The notes under the pieces are model-generated. The model worked only from the letters and a program-made list of their open reading frames with translations. It did no database searches and was not told where the DNA came from. A stretch of DNA of 64,000 bases, taken from positions 62,001-126,000 of the forward strand of contig JANQJW010000090.1 in assembly GCA_028281445.1 (NCBI GenBank), in the 5' to 3' direction. The DNA comes from Planctomycetota bacterium. GTDB taxonomy: Bacteria; Planctomycetota; PLA2; JAEUHO01. Within the stretch, counting starts at the first letter, position 1. The number at the start of each line of letters is the position of its first letter. Positions 41,437 through 49,709 of the stretch are shown one piece after another. A program made the position numbers and the translations under genes.

Positions 41437-41902
41437 GCTCGCCTCCGGCACCGGCTTCGACGGGTTCGGGCGCGTCCTCGACGCGGCGGCGATCGTCGAC
41501 CGGGAGCTCGGTCTTGACCTTGGCCGTGGCTGTCCAGTCGATGTCGCCCCGGACCCAGACGTAGGCCAGTCCGACCATGAGGATCGCGATGAACGTACCC
41601 GCTTCGATGAGCGCGATCATGCCCATCCCGTTCTCGACAAGGTCGCGGTAGATGGCGCCCCACGGGAAGAGCAACGCAATCTCGACGTCGAAGACGACGA
41701 ACATCAGCGCGACCGTGTAGAAGCGGATGTCGAAGCGGATCCAGGCCTGGCCGATCGTCGGCTCGCCGCACTCGTAGATCGCCACCTTGCCCGGCTCGTA
41801 TGTGCTCTTCGGCCGCAGCAGCCGCGCGATCAGGAGATTGAGGAGGACGAACGCGACGGCGACGACCGCGAAGACGAGAACGTTGGCGAACTCGAAATAC
41901 AA
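41429..41902 (-). CDS. nuoA: NADH-quinone oxidoreductase subunit A
   Basis: 157 aa, three helices. KVAIYECGEPTIGQAWIRFD and FYTVALMFVVFDVEIALLFPW are the family signatures. First gene of the operon. The start is TTG 41900-41902 (MYFEFANVLVF), with GGAG about nine bases upstream. The C-terminal 35 residues are an acidic extension beyond the usual length. Confidence 0.93.
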   Translation of the reverse strand: MYFEFANVLVFAVVAVAFVLLNLLIARLLRPKSTYEPGKVAIYECGEPTIGQAWIRFDIRFYTVALMFVVFDVEIALLFPWGAIYRDLVENGMGMIALIEAGTFIAILMVGLAYVWVRGDIDWTATAKVKTELPVDDRRRVEDAPEPVEAGAGGEHV

Positions 41903-41945
41903 CGAATCGGCTCCGGGGGCCGGCCGAGGGGGCCGCGGACGGGGA

Positions 41946-41951
41946 AGGGTA
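41946..41951 (-). promoter_or_regulatory. Candidate -10 box of the nuo operon (TACCCT)
   Basis: Minus strand TTGATACCCT; box 43 bases before nuoA, giving a leader of about 35 bases with GGAG. No good -35. The rest of the 245-base divergent region to 42147 shows only TAGGAT at about 42081, possibly for the plus-strand dehydrogenase. Confidence 0.4.
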
Positions 41952-42147
41952 TCAAGCGCGCCACGCCCTGCGGACGCGATTCCCGGCGGTCCGCGAGCCC
42001 GTCGGGGGGACGTTGGACGCGACGCACGACGACACCCGCGGGGTCGAGCGAAGGACCCTCGTACGGCGCCTCTCGACGTGTAGGATGCGGGCGTGGCCGC
42101 CTGCTGACGGGTCGTGCCGCTGTCCACCAACCACGGGGTTCCCGGTC

Positions 42148-43362
42148 ATGGCCATTCGTTCCGCCACGCATCACCGCAGCTTCCTTCTCTGGGCTGCGGC
42201 CCTCCTCCTGGTCGTCGTCCCGGCTGCAGTCGTCCACGCCGCGCCGCCGCAACGCTCCGACATCCAGATCGTGGACGCCTTCCCGGACGTCGAGTTCAGC
42301 GAGCCCGTCTGCATCACGAGTGCGGGCGACGGAAGCGACTTCCTGTACGTCGGCGAGCAGCCCGGGCGTGTCCGCGTCATCAAGAAGTACCGCGGTGTCG
42401 GCGCGGTGCCGCAGCCGAGGTTGTTCCTGGACATCAGCGCCAAGGTCTATGCGCGCTCCCAGGGCGGCCTGCTCGACCTGCACTTCCACCCGAAGCGCAA
42501 GGACCTGTGCTACGTCTGCTACCTCGCGAAGCACACGGATCCCGTGAGGAAGTTCAAGCTCGTCGTCGAGGAGTACACAAGCCGCGGCGGCAAGGCCGAT
42601 CCGGCCAGCGCGCGCACGGTGATCGAGATCCCCAAGAAGACCGCGCAGCACAACGGTGGCGGCCTCGGCTTCGGCCCGGACGCCATGCTCTACATCGGCG
42701 TGGGCGACGGCAACGAGAGCAAGAACGACGCCGACGAGCTGGCGCAGAACGCCTCGCAGTTCCTCGGCAAGCTGCTGCGTGTCGACCCCCTCGGCCGGGC
42801 CAAGGGCGGCTACTCGGTGCCCAAGGGCAACCCCTGGCCCAACGCCGGCAACGTGAAGCCCGAGATCTGGGCCTACGGCCTGCGCAACCCGTGGCGCTTC
42901 TGCTGGGACAAGCGCGGCCGCATGTTCACGTGCCAGCCGGGCTCGAGCGGCCCGGAGTCGCGGGAGTGGGTCACCCAGGTCGTCTACGGCGGCAATCACG
43001 GCTGGCCGTACCTGGAGGGCAACCGCCGCCTGAAGGCGATTCCCCCGGGCAAGAAGATCGTGCCCGCGAGCTTCGAGTACGTCCGCGGCGGCGGTGGAGC
43101 CACCTGCGGCATCGGCGGCTTCGTCTACCGCGGCGATCGCTGCAAGGCGATCAAGGGCAAGTACGTCTTCGGCGACTACATGCGCGGCGAGGTGTACTGC
43201 CTAGATCTCGTGGACGCCGGCGGCGGGCGCATCATCGGCCGCAAGTTCGAGAAGCTCGGCGAGGTGCCGGACCTCGCCGGGTTCGGCGAAGACCAGCAGG
43301 GCGAGATCTACATGTGCGCCAACGAGATGGGCGTCGTGATGACCCTGGCGCCAAACCCCTGA
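42148..43362 (+). CDS. Exported glucose/sorbosone dehydrogenase-like beta-propeller
   Basis: 404 aa. Signal peptide (SFLLWAAALLLVVVPAAVVHA) then the GSDH/PQQ-sGDH propeller: EPVCITSAGDGSDFLYVGEQ, GLLDLHFHPKRKDL, HNGGGLGFGPDAMLYIGVGDG (catalytic His and Ca region), GLRNPWRFCWDKRGRM and the YGGNHGWPYLEG turn. Family members oxidise aldose sugars with PQQ in the periplasm. The start is set by the signal peptide; ATG 42085 would add 21 residues. Confidence 0.9.
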   Translation: MAIRSATHHRSFLLWAAALLLVVVPAAVVHAAPPQRSDIQIVDAFPDVEFSEPVCITSAGDGSDFLYVGEQPGRVRVIKKYRGVGAVPQPRLFLDISAKVYARSQGGLLDLHFHPKRKDLCYVCYLAKHTDPVRKFKLVVEEYTSRGGKADPASARTVIEIPKKTAQHNGGGLGFGPDAMLYIGVGDGNESKNDADELAQNASQFLGKLLRVDPLGRAKGGYSVPKGNPWPNAGNVKPEIWAYGLRNPWRFCWDKRGRMFTCQPGSSGPESREWVTQVVYGGNHGWPYLEGNRRLKAIPPGKKIVPASFEYVRGGGGATCGIGGFVYRGDRCKAIKGKYVFGDYMRGEVYCLDLVDAGGGRIIGRKFEKLGEVPDLAGFGEDQQGEIYMCANEMGVVMTLAPNP

Positions 43363-43370
43363 CGGCGCGG

Positions 43371-43446
43371 ACGGTCACAAGGCCCGTCCCTACATGACAT
43401 TGCATGGGCCAGGTTGCGTGTAGGGGAGGGCCTTGTGCCCTCCCTC
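43371..43446. repeat. Convergent-end repeat type II, locus 1 (inverted pair)
   Basis: GTCACAAGGCCCGTCCCTAC on plus and GTAGGGGAGGGCCTTGTGCC in reverse sense flank about 24 bases. It fills the 88-base gap between the convergent dehydrogenase and trxB stops. Both copies can form hairpins. Confidence 0.8.
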
Positions 43447-43450
43447 CGCC

Positions 43451-44425
43451 TTAGTGAATCCCCTGCTCCGCCAGCCACCGCTCCGCGTCGAGAGCGCCGG
43501 CGCAACCGGAGCCGGCGGCGGTGACCGCCTGGCGGTAGGTCTTGTCGGAGACGTCGCCGACCGCGAAAACGCCCGGGATCTTCGTCTTCGTGGACGGCGG
43601 CTCGACCGGGATGATGTAGCCCGCGTCGTCCGTGTCGATCTGCCCCTCGAGGAACTTCGTGTTCGGCTCGTGGCCGATGGCGATGAAGAGCCCCTTGACG
43701 TCCATGTCGCGGAACTCGTCGGTCTGCGTGTCCTGGAGCTGGACGCCGGAGATCGCGTCATCGCCGTAGACGTCCGTCACGACGCTGTTCCACGCCATCT
43801 CGACCTTGGGGTTGTTGAGCAGCCGGTCCTGCATGATCTTGCTCGCGCGCAGCTCGTCGCGGCGGTGCACGACCGTGACCTTCGAGGCGAACTTCGTGAG
43901 GAACGTCGCCTCTTCGACGGCCGTATCGCCCCCACCGACGACCGCCAGATGCTGGTCACGGAACACGGGCAGCGCGCCGTCGCAGACCGCGCAGGCCGAG
44001 ACGCCGCCGCCGGACTGGGCCAGGCGCTGCTCGTTGTCGAGCCAGAGCCACTTGGCCTTGGCGCCCGTCGCGATGATGACCGCGTGCGCCTTGACCTCGT
44101 TGCCCTCGAGCGTCTCGAGGCGGAAGGGCGTCTCACCGAAGTGGCACTTCGTGATGTCGTCGGTGATGACACGCGTCCCAAAGCGCTCCGCCTGCTTCTT
44201 GAAGTCGGCCATCATCTCCTGGCCGGTCACGCCCTCGGGATAGCCGGGGTAGTTCTCGACGTCCGTCGTGAACATGAGCTGCCCGCCTGGAATCATCTCC
44301 TGGGTCGGCGCGCCTTCGTAGACGAGCGGCTCCAGGTCGGCACGCGCTGCATAGAGCGCAGCGGTCCAGCCCGCGGGGCCCGATCCGATGATGACGACCT
44401 GCTCGACGTCGTTGGGTGTGGTCAT
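43451..44425 (-). CDS. trxB: Thioredoxin reductase
   Basis: 324 aa, normal length. FAD-binding VVIIGSGPAGWTAALYAARA, redox CAVCDG (CxxC), NADPH-binding VVGGGDTAVEEA with HRRDELRAS, and C-terminal GVFAVGDVSDKTYRQAVTAAGSG. Reduces thioredoxin with NADPH; a likely electron source for the peroxiredoxin at 56908. ATG 44425 has GAGGAGCCGG upstream. Confidence 0.97.
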   Translation of the reverse strand: MTTPNDVEQVVIIGSGPAGWTAALYAARADLEPLVYEGAPTQEMIPGGQLMFTTDVENYPGYPEGVTGQEMMADFKKQAERFGTRVITDDITKCHFGETPFRLETLEGNEVKAHAVIIATGAKAKWLWLDNEQRLAQSGGGVSACAVCDGALPVFRDQHLAVVGGGDTAVEEATFLTKFASKVTVVHRRDELRASKIMQDRLLNNPKVEMAWNSVVTDVYGDDAISGVQLQDTQTDEFRDMDVKGLFIAIGHEPNTKFLEGQIDTDDAGYIIPVEPPSTKTKIPGVFAVGDVSDKTYRQAVTAAGSGCAGALDAERWLAEQGIH

Positions 44426-44493
44426 TCCGGCTCCTCGATGCAATGGAATCGCGGGATCCTACCCGCACGACCGACGGGCGCCCGGTTTGCGGC

Positions 44494-44916
44494 CTAGCGA
44501 GCGCCGCCCTGGACGCGCTGAAGGCGGCGGAGCTCGTCCGCGGCCTCCGCATAGGCGCTGTCGTCGCGGCCCGAAAGGCAGCCGCTGGCCTCCGTGAAGG
44601 CCAGCAGCGCGCGGTCCGTCCGGGGCGTTCGTGCCAGGATCTGCCCGAGCAGCAGCAGGCTGCGACCGAGTTCGAGAGGGTCCGACCACACGCGGGCCTG
44701 CTGGATGGACGTCCGCGCGGCGGACTCGGCCTCGTCCAGCTCGCCGGCGGCGAGGTGCTGACGCCCGATTGCGGCATACGCACGCAGCAGCTCAGGCTGG
44801 CGGCCGCGTGCGCGCCAGCTCTCGCGGGCTTCGCGCAGGAGCGCAACGGCCTCCTCGTGGTTGCCGGCAGCCGCTGCCGCCTGCGCTCGATCTTCGATGG
44901 CCTTCGGATCAGGCAT
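44494..44916 (-). CDS. Tetratricopeptide-like helical repeat protein
   Basis: 140 aa, three or four TPR-like helical pairs: AGNHEEAVALLREARESW, LRAYAAIGRQHLAAGELDEA and RSLLLLGQILARTPRTDRAL. Probably a cytoplasmic protein-interaction scaffold. Overlaps the preceding gene by 8 bases (start inside it), so the two are cotranslated. Confidence 0.78.
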   Translation of the reverse strand: MPDPKAIEDRAQAAAAAGNHEEAVALLREARESWRARGRQPELLRAYAAIGRQHLAAGELDEAESAARTSIQQARVWSDPLELGRSLLLLGQILARTPRTDRALLAFTEASGCLSGRDDSAYAEAADELRRLQRVQGGAR

Positions 44917-45517
44917 CGTCGCCAGGGTACCGCGCGAGCCAGCGCAGCGCGGCGAGGATGGCCGCCACGCGCACCAAGGCCAGGAGCACGGGGCGCGCTG
45001 CTCCCAGCGCCTCGGCCGTCTCGGGATCGGAGCCGGGCTCCAGGGCCTCGTTCTGCTCGAGGAACTCGTGCACGTGAGACCACGTCACCGCCACGATGTT
45101 GCGCACCTCGAGACCGCGATCGTCGAGCTCCACCTCGTCGTCTTCGAAGCTCGCCTCGACCGCGTCGAGGCTCTCGACCACGCGCGCTTCGAAACGGTCT
45201 TCTTCCTCTTCGCCCGGCGACTCGCCGAACGCATCGAGCATGGCATCGGGATCCACCTCGCCGGCGTCCATCGCGCCGCGCACGGCCAGGGTGGCTACGT
45301 GCGCGGTTCGGAACACGGCTTCAGCCCGCTTCTGGATCGCGTGCGCCCGCGTGGCGTCGGAGGCGTCGAAGGCGCCGGCGGTCGCACGCTCCAGCATCGC
45401 GGGCGTGTCGCGGCAGAGCCGTCGCCAGTCGAAGCAGCCGGGGAAGGCGTGATCGAGTGTCGGCGCGAGATGCACGACGGCATGCTCGAGGTAGCGGCGA
45501 AGTGCAGGGGTGGACAC
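44909..45517 (-). CDS. Hypothetical protein with C-terminal hydrophobic helix
   Basis: 202 aa, not recognised. N-terminal helices (LRRYLEHAVVHLAPTLDHAF), an acidic central stretch (GEEEEDRFEARVVES then EASFEDDEVELDD), and a C-terminal hydrophobic helix (PVLLALVRVAAILAALRWLA) that could be a tail anchor. The pair with the TPR gene, just before trxB, suggests a small operon. Confidence 0.65.
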   Translation of the reverse strand: MSTPALRRYLEHAVVHLAPTLDHAFPGCFDWRRLCRDTPAMLERATAGAFDASDATRAHAIQKRAEAVFRTAHVATLAVRGAMDAGEVDPDAMLDAFGESPGEEEEDRFEARVVESLDAVEASFEDDEVELDDRGLEVRNIVAVTWSHVHEFLEQNEALEPGSDPETAEALGAARPVLLALVRVAAILAALRWLARYPGDDA

Positions 45518-45527
45518 GAAGGCGGCG

Positions 45528-45878
45528 CTACGCCGTGAACGAGGTCCCGCAGCCGCAGGTCCCCGTGGCCTTCGGGTTCTCGAAGGCGAAGCCCGAGCCC
45601 ATCATGGACTCGTGGTAGTCGATCCGCGTGCCACCGATGAAGAGGGCGGACTTGGGATCGAGGTAGATAGTCACGCCTTCGGACTCGAAGACGGCGTCAT
45701 GCTCGTCCGCCTCGCGGGCGAGCTCGATCGCGTAGTTGAGCCCCGAGCAGCCGCCCCCGACGACCTTGACGCGCAGCCCGGTGGCCTCCGTCTGGTCGGG
45801 CTGGGCCATGAGCGCGCGCACCTTGTCGGCGGCGGCGGGCGTGAGGGTGATCTGCTTGTCGGTCGCTTGTTCGGCCAT
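45528..45878 (-). CDS. erpA: ErpA/IscA-type iron-sulfur carrier protein
   Basis: 116 aa A-type carrier. Three ligand cysteines: C44 in GGGCSGLNY, C108 and C110 in TGTCGCGTSF. KITLTPAAADKV-like start and GTRIDYHESMMGSGFAFENP are typical. Takes clusters from the assembly machinery and delivers them, for example to the complex I subunits encoded nearby. A perfect TATAAT lies nine bases before the ATG. Divergent from iscS. Confidence 0.94.
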   Translation of the reverse strand: MAEQATDKQITLTPAAADKVRALMAQPDQTEATGLRVKVVGGGCSGLNYAIELAREADEHDAVFESEGVTIYLDPKSALFIGGTRIDYHESMMGSGFAFENPKATGTCGCGTSFTA

Positions 45879-45887
45879 GATGCGCAG

Positions 45888-45893
45888 ATTATA
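45888..45893 (-). promoter_or_regulatory. -10 box TATAAT of erpA
   Basis: Consensus TATAAT on the minus strand, nine bases before the erpA ATG with no Shine-Dalgarno between. Strongest promoter-like box in the window; implies a leaderless or very short leader mRNA. No clear -35. Confidence 0.6.
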
Positions 45894-45941
45894 GCCGCCC
45901 TCCGGCCATCGCCCAGGCCAACCAAGCCGCACGTGGGATAC

Positions 45942-46036
45942 GGAGCCCGGTTCGCGATTTCACCACTTTGGCGAGAACGCGACCTGCGCGCGGGACGACG
46001 CCCGAGCCCAAAGATGGTGAAATCGAACCCGGCTCC
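45942..46036. promoter_or_regulatory. Long imperfect inverted repeat between erpA and iscS
   Basis: Arms 45942-45972 and 46006-46036 (about 31 bases each, roughly 28 pairing) around a 33-base loop. The common word is GGTTCG-ATTTCACCA followed by CTTTGG. It lies upstream of both genes, in the 182-base divergent region. It could be a paired operator, a cruciform, or an RNA hairpin in the iscS leader. Confidence 0.6.
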
Positions 46037-46060
46037 TGTTGCTACGTAGGGCTAGCGCTT

Positions 46061-47221
46061 GTGAAGGACCGGATCTATCTCGACAACCAGAGCACGACCG
46101 CGGTGGATCCGCGCGTGCGCGCGGCCATGGAGCCGTTCCTCCGGGACCGCTACGGCCACCCGGCGAGCCGCAGCCACCCGTATGGCTGGGACGCGGAGAG
46201 GGGGCTCGAGTCGGCGCGGGCGCAGGTGGCGGACCTGATCGGGGCCGAGCCCCGGGAGATCGTCTTCACGTCCGGCGGGACCGAAGCCGACAACCTGGCC
46301 GTCAAGGGCGTCGCGGAAGCGCTGGAGCCCAAGGGCCGGCACGTCATCACGACCGGCGTGGAGAACCGTCCCGTGCTCGATGCCTGCGCGTGGCTGCAGC
46401 GGCGCGGATGGGAGATCACGTGCCTGGCGCCGGACGCCGGGGGCCGGATCGACGCCTCGGCCGTGGAGGCAGCGATCCGCGACGACACGGTGCTCATCTC
46501 GGTGCAGTACGCCAACCATGAGGTGGGCACCGTGCAGCCTGTTGCGGAGATCGGTGAGATCGCCGCGTCGCGCGGTGTGTTGCTGCACAGCGACGCCACG
46601 CAAGCGGCCGCCTGGCTGCCCCTGCACGTGCGCGACGAAGGCGTCCATCTGCTCTCGCTCTCGGCGAACAAGATGTTCGGCCCGAAGGGAGTCGGCGCGC
46701 TCTACATCCGGCGGCGCAAGCCGCGCGCGCGCGTCGCGCCGCAGATCCACGGCGGCGGCCACGAGCGTGGTTTCCGGGCCGGCCTCCCCGACATCGCCGG
46801 CGCGGTCGGATTCGGGCTGGCGGCGGAGCTCTGCCGGACGGAGAGCAAGAGCGACACAGAGCGCGTCGGTGCGCTGCGGGACGTGCTGGAGGGCGCGCTG
46901 CTCGACGAAACGGGCGCCACGGTGATGGGCTCGCGCGAACACCGGTTGCCCAACTGCACGAACCTCGCCTTCGAGGGGGTCGAAGGGGAAGCCTTGCTCG
47001 TCGCATTGCCCGAGATCGCGCTCGCAACCGGCTCGGCCTGCACGAGCGCCACGGCGCAGCCGTCCTACGTGCTGCCGGCCATGGGCGTGGACAAGTCCAC
47101 GGCTGCGAGCAGCGTCCGCTTCAGCCTGGGGCGTTTCACGCAGCCGGAGGAGATCGACCGAACCGTCGTTCGCGTGAAGGACGTGGTCGCGCGGACCCGG
47201 GCCCTGGATCCGCGTCGCTAG
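46061..47221 (+). CDS. iscS: Cysteine desulfurase (IscS/NifS family)
   Basis: 386 aa. PLP lysine in LSANKMFGPKGVGALY, IYLDNQSTTAVDPRV at the N-terminus, FTSGGTEADNLAVKG and HSDATQAA for cofactor binding, and active-site cysteine in ATGSACTSATAQPS. Removes sulfur from cysteine for iron-sulfur clusters and tRNA thiolation; such enzymes can also release selenium from selenocysteine, relevant to the two selenoprotein genes downstream. GTG start; no Shine-Dalgarno. Confidence 0.95.
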   Translation: MKDRIYLDNQSTTAVDPRVRAAMEPFLRDRYGHPASRSHPYGWDAERGLESARAQVADLIGAEPREIVFTSGGTEADNLAVKGVAEALEPKGRHVITTGVENRPVLDACAWLQRRGWEITCLAPDAGGRIDASAVEAAIRDDTVLISVQYANHEVGTVQPVAEIGEIAASRGVLLHSDATQAAAWLPLHVRDEGVHLLSLSANKMFGPKGVGALYIRRRKPRARVAPQIHGGGHERGFRAGLPDIAGAVGFGLAAELCRTESKSDTERVGALRDVLEGALLDETGATVMGSREHRLPNCTNLAFEGVEGEALLVALPEIALATGSACTSATAQPSYVLPAMGVDKSTAASSVRFSLGRFTQPEEIDRTVVRVKDVVARTRALDPRR

Positions 47222-47234
47222 CCACCACCGCTGC

Positions 47235-47240
47235 TACGAT
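47235..47240 (+). promoter_or_regulatory. Candidate -10 box (TACGAT)
   Basis: TACGAT, seven bases, then ATG 47248. No Shine-Dalgarno. Confidence 0.42.
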
Positions 47241-47247
47241 TCTCGCA

Positions 47248-49599
47248 ATGCGCCTTGTTCTCGTCCTGATCCTGCTGGCCGGCGGCGCCTTCCTCTGGCT
47301 CACGAGCGGACGCTCGGGCGGCATCAAGATGAAGAACGAAGAGGAGGCGCTCGAGGTCACGGGGCGGCCGGACACGTACCTGACCGCGCAGCAGCGCCAG
47401 GACCTCTTCGACCTGGAGCGCGCAGACCTGTTGCTCGGACGCGCGCTCAAGCCGTTCCTGAAGGCGGTGCGCGAGGGCGACGAAGCGGGCATTCGGGCAT
47501 GCCTCGACACCGACTTCCAGGGCACGGTCCCCGACCTCGCGGCTGCGCCGGTACACGCCGACGTCGGCGGGTCGTACGGGATCGAGTCGCTGACCAAGAC
47601 GACGGCGGTTGACGCGGACGGCTTCGTGCAGTGGCTCGCAGCGCTACGCGGCCAGGTCCACCACGTCGACGCCGTGAAGCTGGGCCGCAAGAAAAACGGG
47701 ATCGAGATCATCGGGCCCGCCGACGCGACCGCCGAAAGCAGCGGCGTCTTTCGCTTTGCGGGACGGCGGCAAGGCGGAGGCCGCCTCGAGATCATGGGCC
47801 GCTTCGCGCTGTCGCACGCCGGCTTGAAGGATTACGACGGGCAGGGGCCGCTGAAGGCCTGGATGCGCGGCATCGAGTTCTCGGCCCTGCACCGGGTGCG
47901 GTCGGCCGCACCGCTCTTCGAGGAGATCACCGAAGCATCGGGCATTGACACGAGCACGATGCGCGACAACTGGGTCCACAACGACGGGATCAACTGGGTG
48001 ATGACGGGCGGCGTCTACCTGGGCGACGTCAACGCAGACGGTGCCTTGGACCTGATCGTCACCGAGCGCGAGAAGCGTTCGTGGCTCTATCTCGGCCTCG
48101 GCACGGGAGCCTTCCGGGACACGGGCTGGAATCCGCCGATTCCGAAGATGGACCTCATCCATGTGGCGATCTTCGATGCAACCGGAGACGGCCGCGTCAA
48201 CGTGCTGCACGCAGGCAGGCTCTATGCGTGGAATGACGCGAAGGAAACGCTGGTGCCTGTGCCCGGCGCCAGCGTGCTCCCGAATGCCGATCCGTCGCTT
48301 TGCGACTACGACCGCGACGGGCTGACCGACATCTACATGCGGTACGCCGGCGCGCAGGCCCCCGGGCGGTCCGCGCGCGCCTTCTTCGACGACGATCGCG
48401 TCACGGGCCGCGAGAACCTGCTCCACCGGAGTCTCGGAGGCGGGCGCTTCGAGGACGTGACGACAATTGCCAAGGCCTCGGGCGGCTTCGGCCGCACGTT
48501 TGCGAGCGCGTGGTTCTACGCGAACGACGATCCGTGGCCGGACCTGTTCTGCGCGAACGAGTTCGGGCGCAATGCCTACCTGATCAACAAGGGCGACGGC
48601 ACGTTCGAGGACATGCCGGACATCGATCCCCAGTTCGGGGGCTTCTCGATGGGGCTCTCGACGGGCGACCTGAACGGCGACGGCCGAACGGACCTGTACG
48701 TGTCGAACATGTACTCCAAAGCCGGCCACCGCATCTACCACCACCTGGACCTCAACCTCTATCCCCAGAACGTCCGCAACATGTTCATGGCGTCGGTCAC
48801 CGGCAATCGCATGTACCTGCGTCAGGGTGACGGCACGCGCTATGATGAGGTGAGCATCCCCGCGGGCGTGAACGCCGTCGGCTGGGGCTGGTCCGGCGCC
48901 GTAGCGGACTTCAACCTCGACGGCTGGCTCGACATCTACGCGCCGTGCGGCCACACGTCCGCGGACGCGACGAAGCCGGATGGGTGAGGCTGCGTCTGGC
49001 AGGCTGTGGCTGCGCAGCCGTTCGACCTGGAGAAACGCCACAAGGCGCCGCGCGCCGTCGACGACTCCATCGGCGAGTTCTGGCTCGAGAACCCGTTCGA
49101 CTTCGAGCGGAACAAGGGCTTCAACCTCTCGATGTTCGAGCGCAACCGCATGTTCTTCAACCGCGACGGCAAGCGCTTCGCGGAGGTCTCCTACCTGAGC
49201 GCGACCGACCTCGACTCCGACTCACGCGCGGTTGCGGTGGGCGACCTCGACGCCGACGGGCGGCCCGATCTGATCGTGCGCAACGCAGGCGGCGGTCCCT
49301 TGCGCGTGTTCATGAACAAGATGCCTGCGTTGCCGTATGTGCGCGTGACTCTCGAGGGATCGGCATCGAACAAGGACGGCATCGGGGCGCGTCTGACGCT
49401 GGACACGGGTAGCCGCAAGCTCTACCGCGAGCACTTCCCCCAGAACTCGCTCTACGCCCAGAGCGCGCTCGAGACCATCTTCGGCCTCGGCGACCACACC
49501 GGCAGCAGCACGTTGACCGTGGTCTGGCCCTCCGGGCGCGAGCAGGTGATCGAGAACGTACAGCCGGGCCCGCTGACGATTCGCGAACCCTCCGAGTAG
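47248..49599 (+). CDS. CRTAC1/ASPIC-UnbV family protein, putative selenoprotein (UGA at codon 580)
   Basis: 783 aa if UGA 48985-48987 is read as selenocysteine (Sec580). N-terminal anchor (LVLVLILLAGGAFLWL), a helical region, then FG-GAP/VCBS calcium-type repeats (GDVNADGALDLIV, CDYDRDGLTDIYM, GDLNGDGRTDLYV, ADFNLDGWLDIYA). After the UGA the same frame continues G-C-VWQAVAAQPFDL, one more DLDADGRPDLIV repeat and a complete ASPIC_UnbV domain ending with the VVWPSGREQVIENV motif. So the protein is not truncated. The UGA lies in the region matching SCFWRQVV of homologues, giving a U-G-C redox-like motif. A SECIS-like hairpin follows. Exported, function of the family unknown. The alternative, a stop plus restart at GTG 49006, would cut a domain array and lacks a good Shine-Dalgarno. 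Confidence 0.85.
48985..49019 (+). promoter_or_regulatory. Candidate SECIS element of the CRTAC1 gene
   Basis: UGA followed at once by GGCTGCG (48988-48994) pairing with CGCAGCC (49013-49019). A five-base 5' bulge TCTGG and three further pairs CAG/CTG enclose the apical loop GCUGUGG, which starts with G. Distance from UGA to loop is 18 bases. This fits the bacterial SECIS pattern of a short stem, 5' bulge and G in the first two loop positions. Confidence 0.6.
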
Positions 49600-49615
49600 A
49601 GCCCATCTGGCGTTC

Positions 49616-49695
49616 GCGGAGGAGCACAAGGCCCCTCCCTACAGCCCGAGGAACCTCGTGGGCCCGGTTGGTGTAGGGAGGTTGTGTGCCCCCGC
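49616..49695. repeat. Convergent-end repeat type II, locus 2 (inverted pair)
   Basis: GCACAAGGCCCCTCCCTAC on plus and GTAGGGAGGTTGTGTGCCC reversed, between convergent stops at 49599 and 49710. Confidence 0.8.
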
Positions 49696-49709
49696 GTAGG
49701 CCAGCGCGT

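Noticed and set aside
49006..49599. Separate 197-residue gene starting at GTG 49006
   Set aside because: It is in the same frame as the upstream gene, starts inside the proposed SECIS stem, has no good Shine-Dalgarno, and would split a continuous FG-GAP/ASPIC array. Better read as the C-terminal part of a UGA-containing gene.
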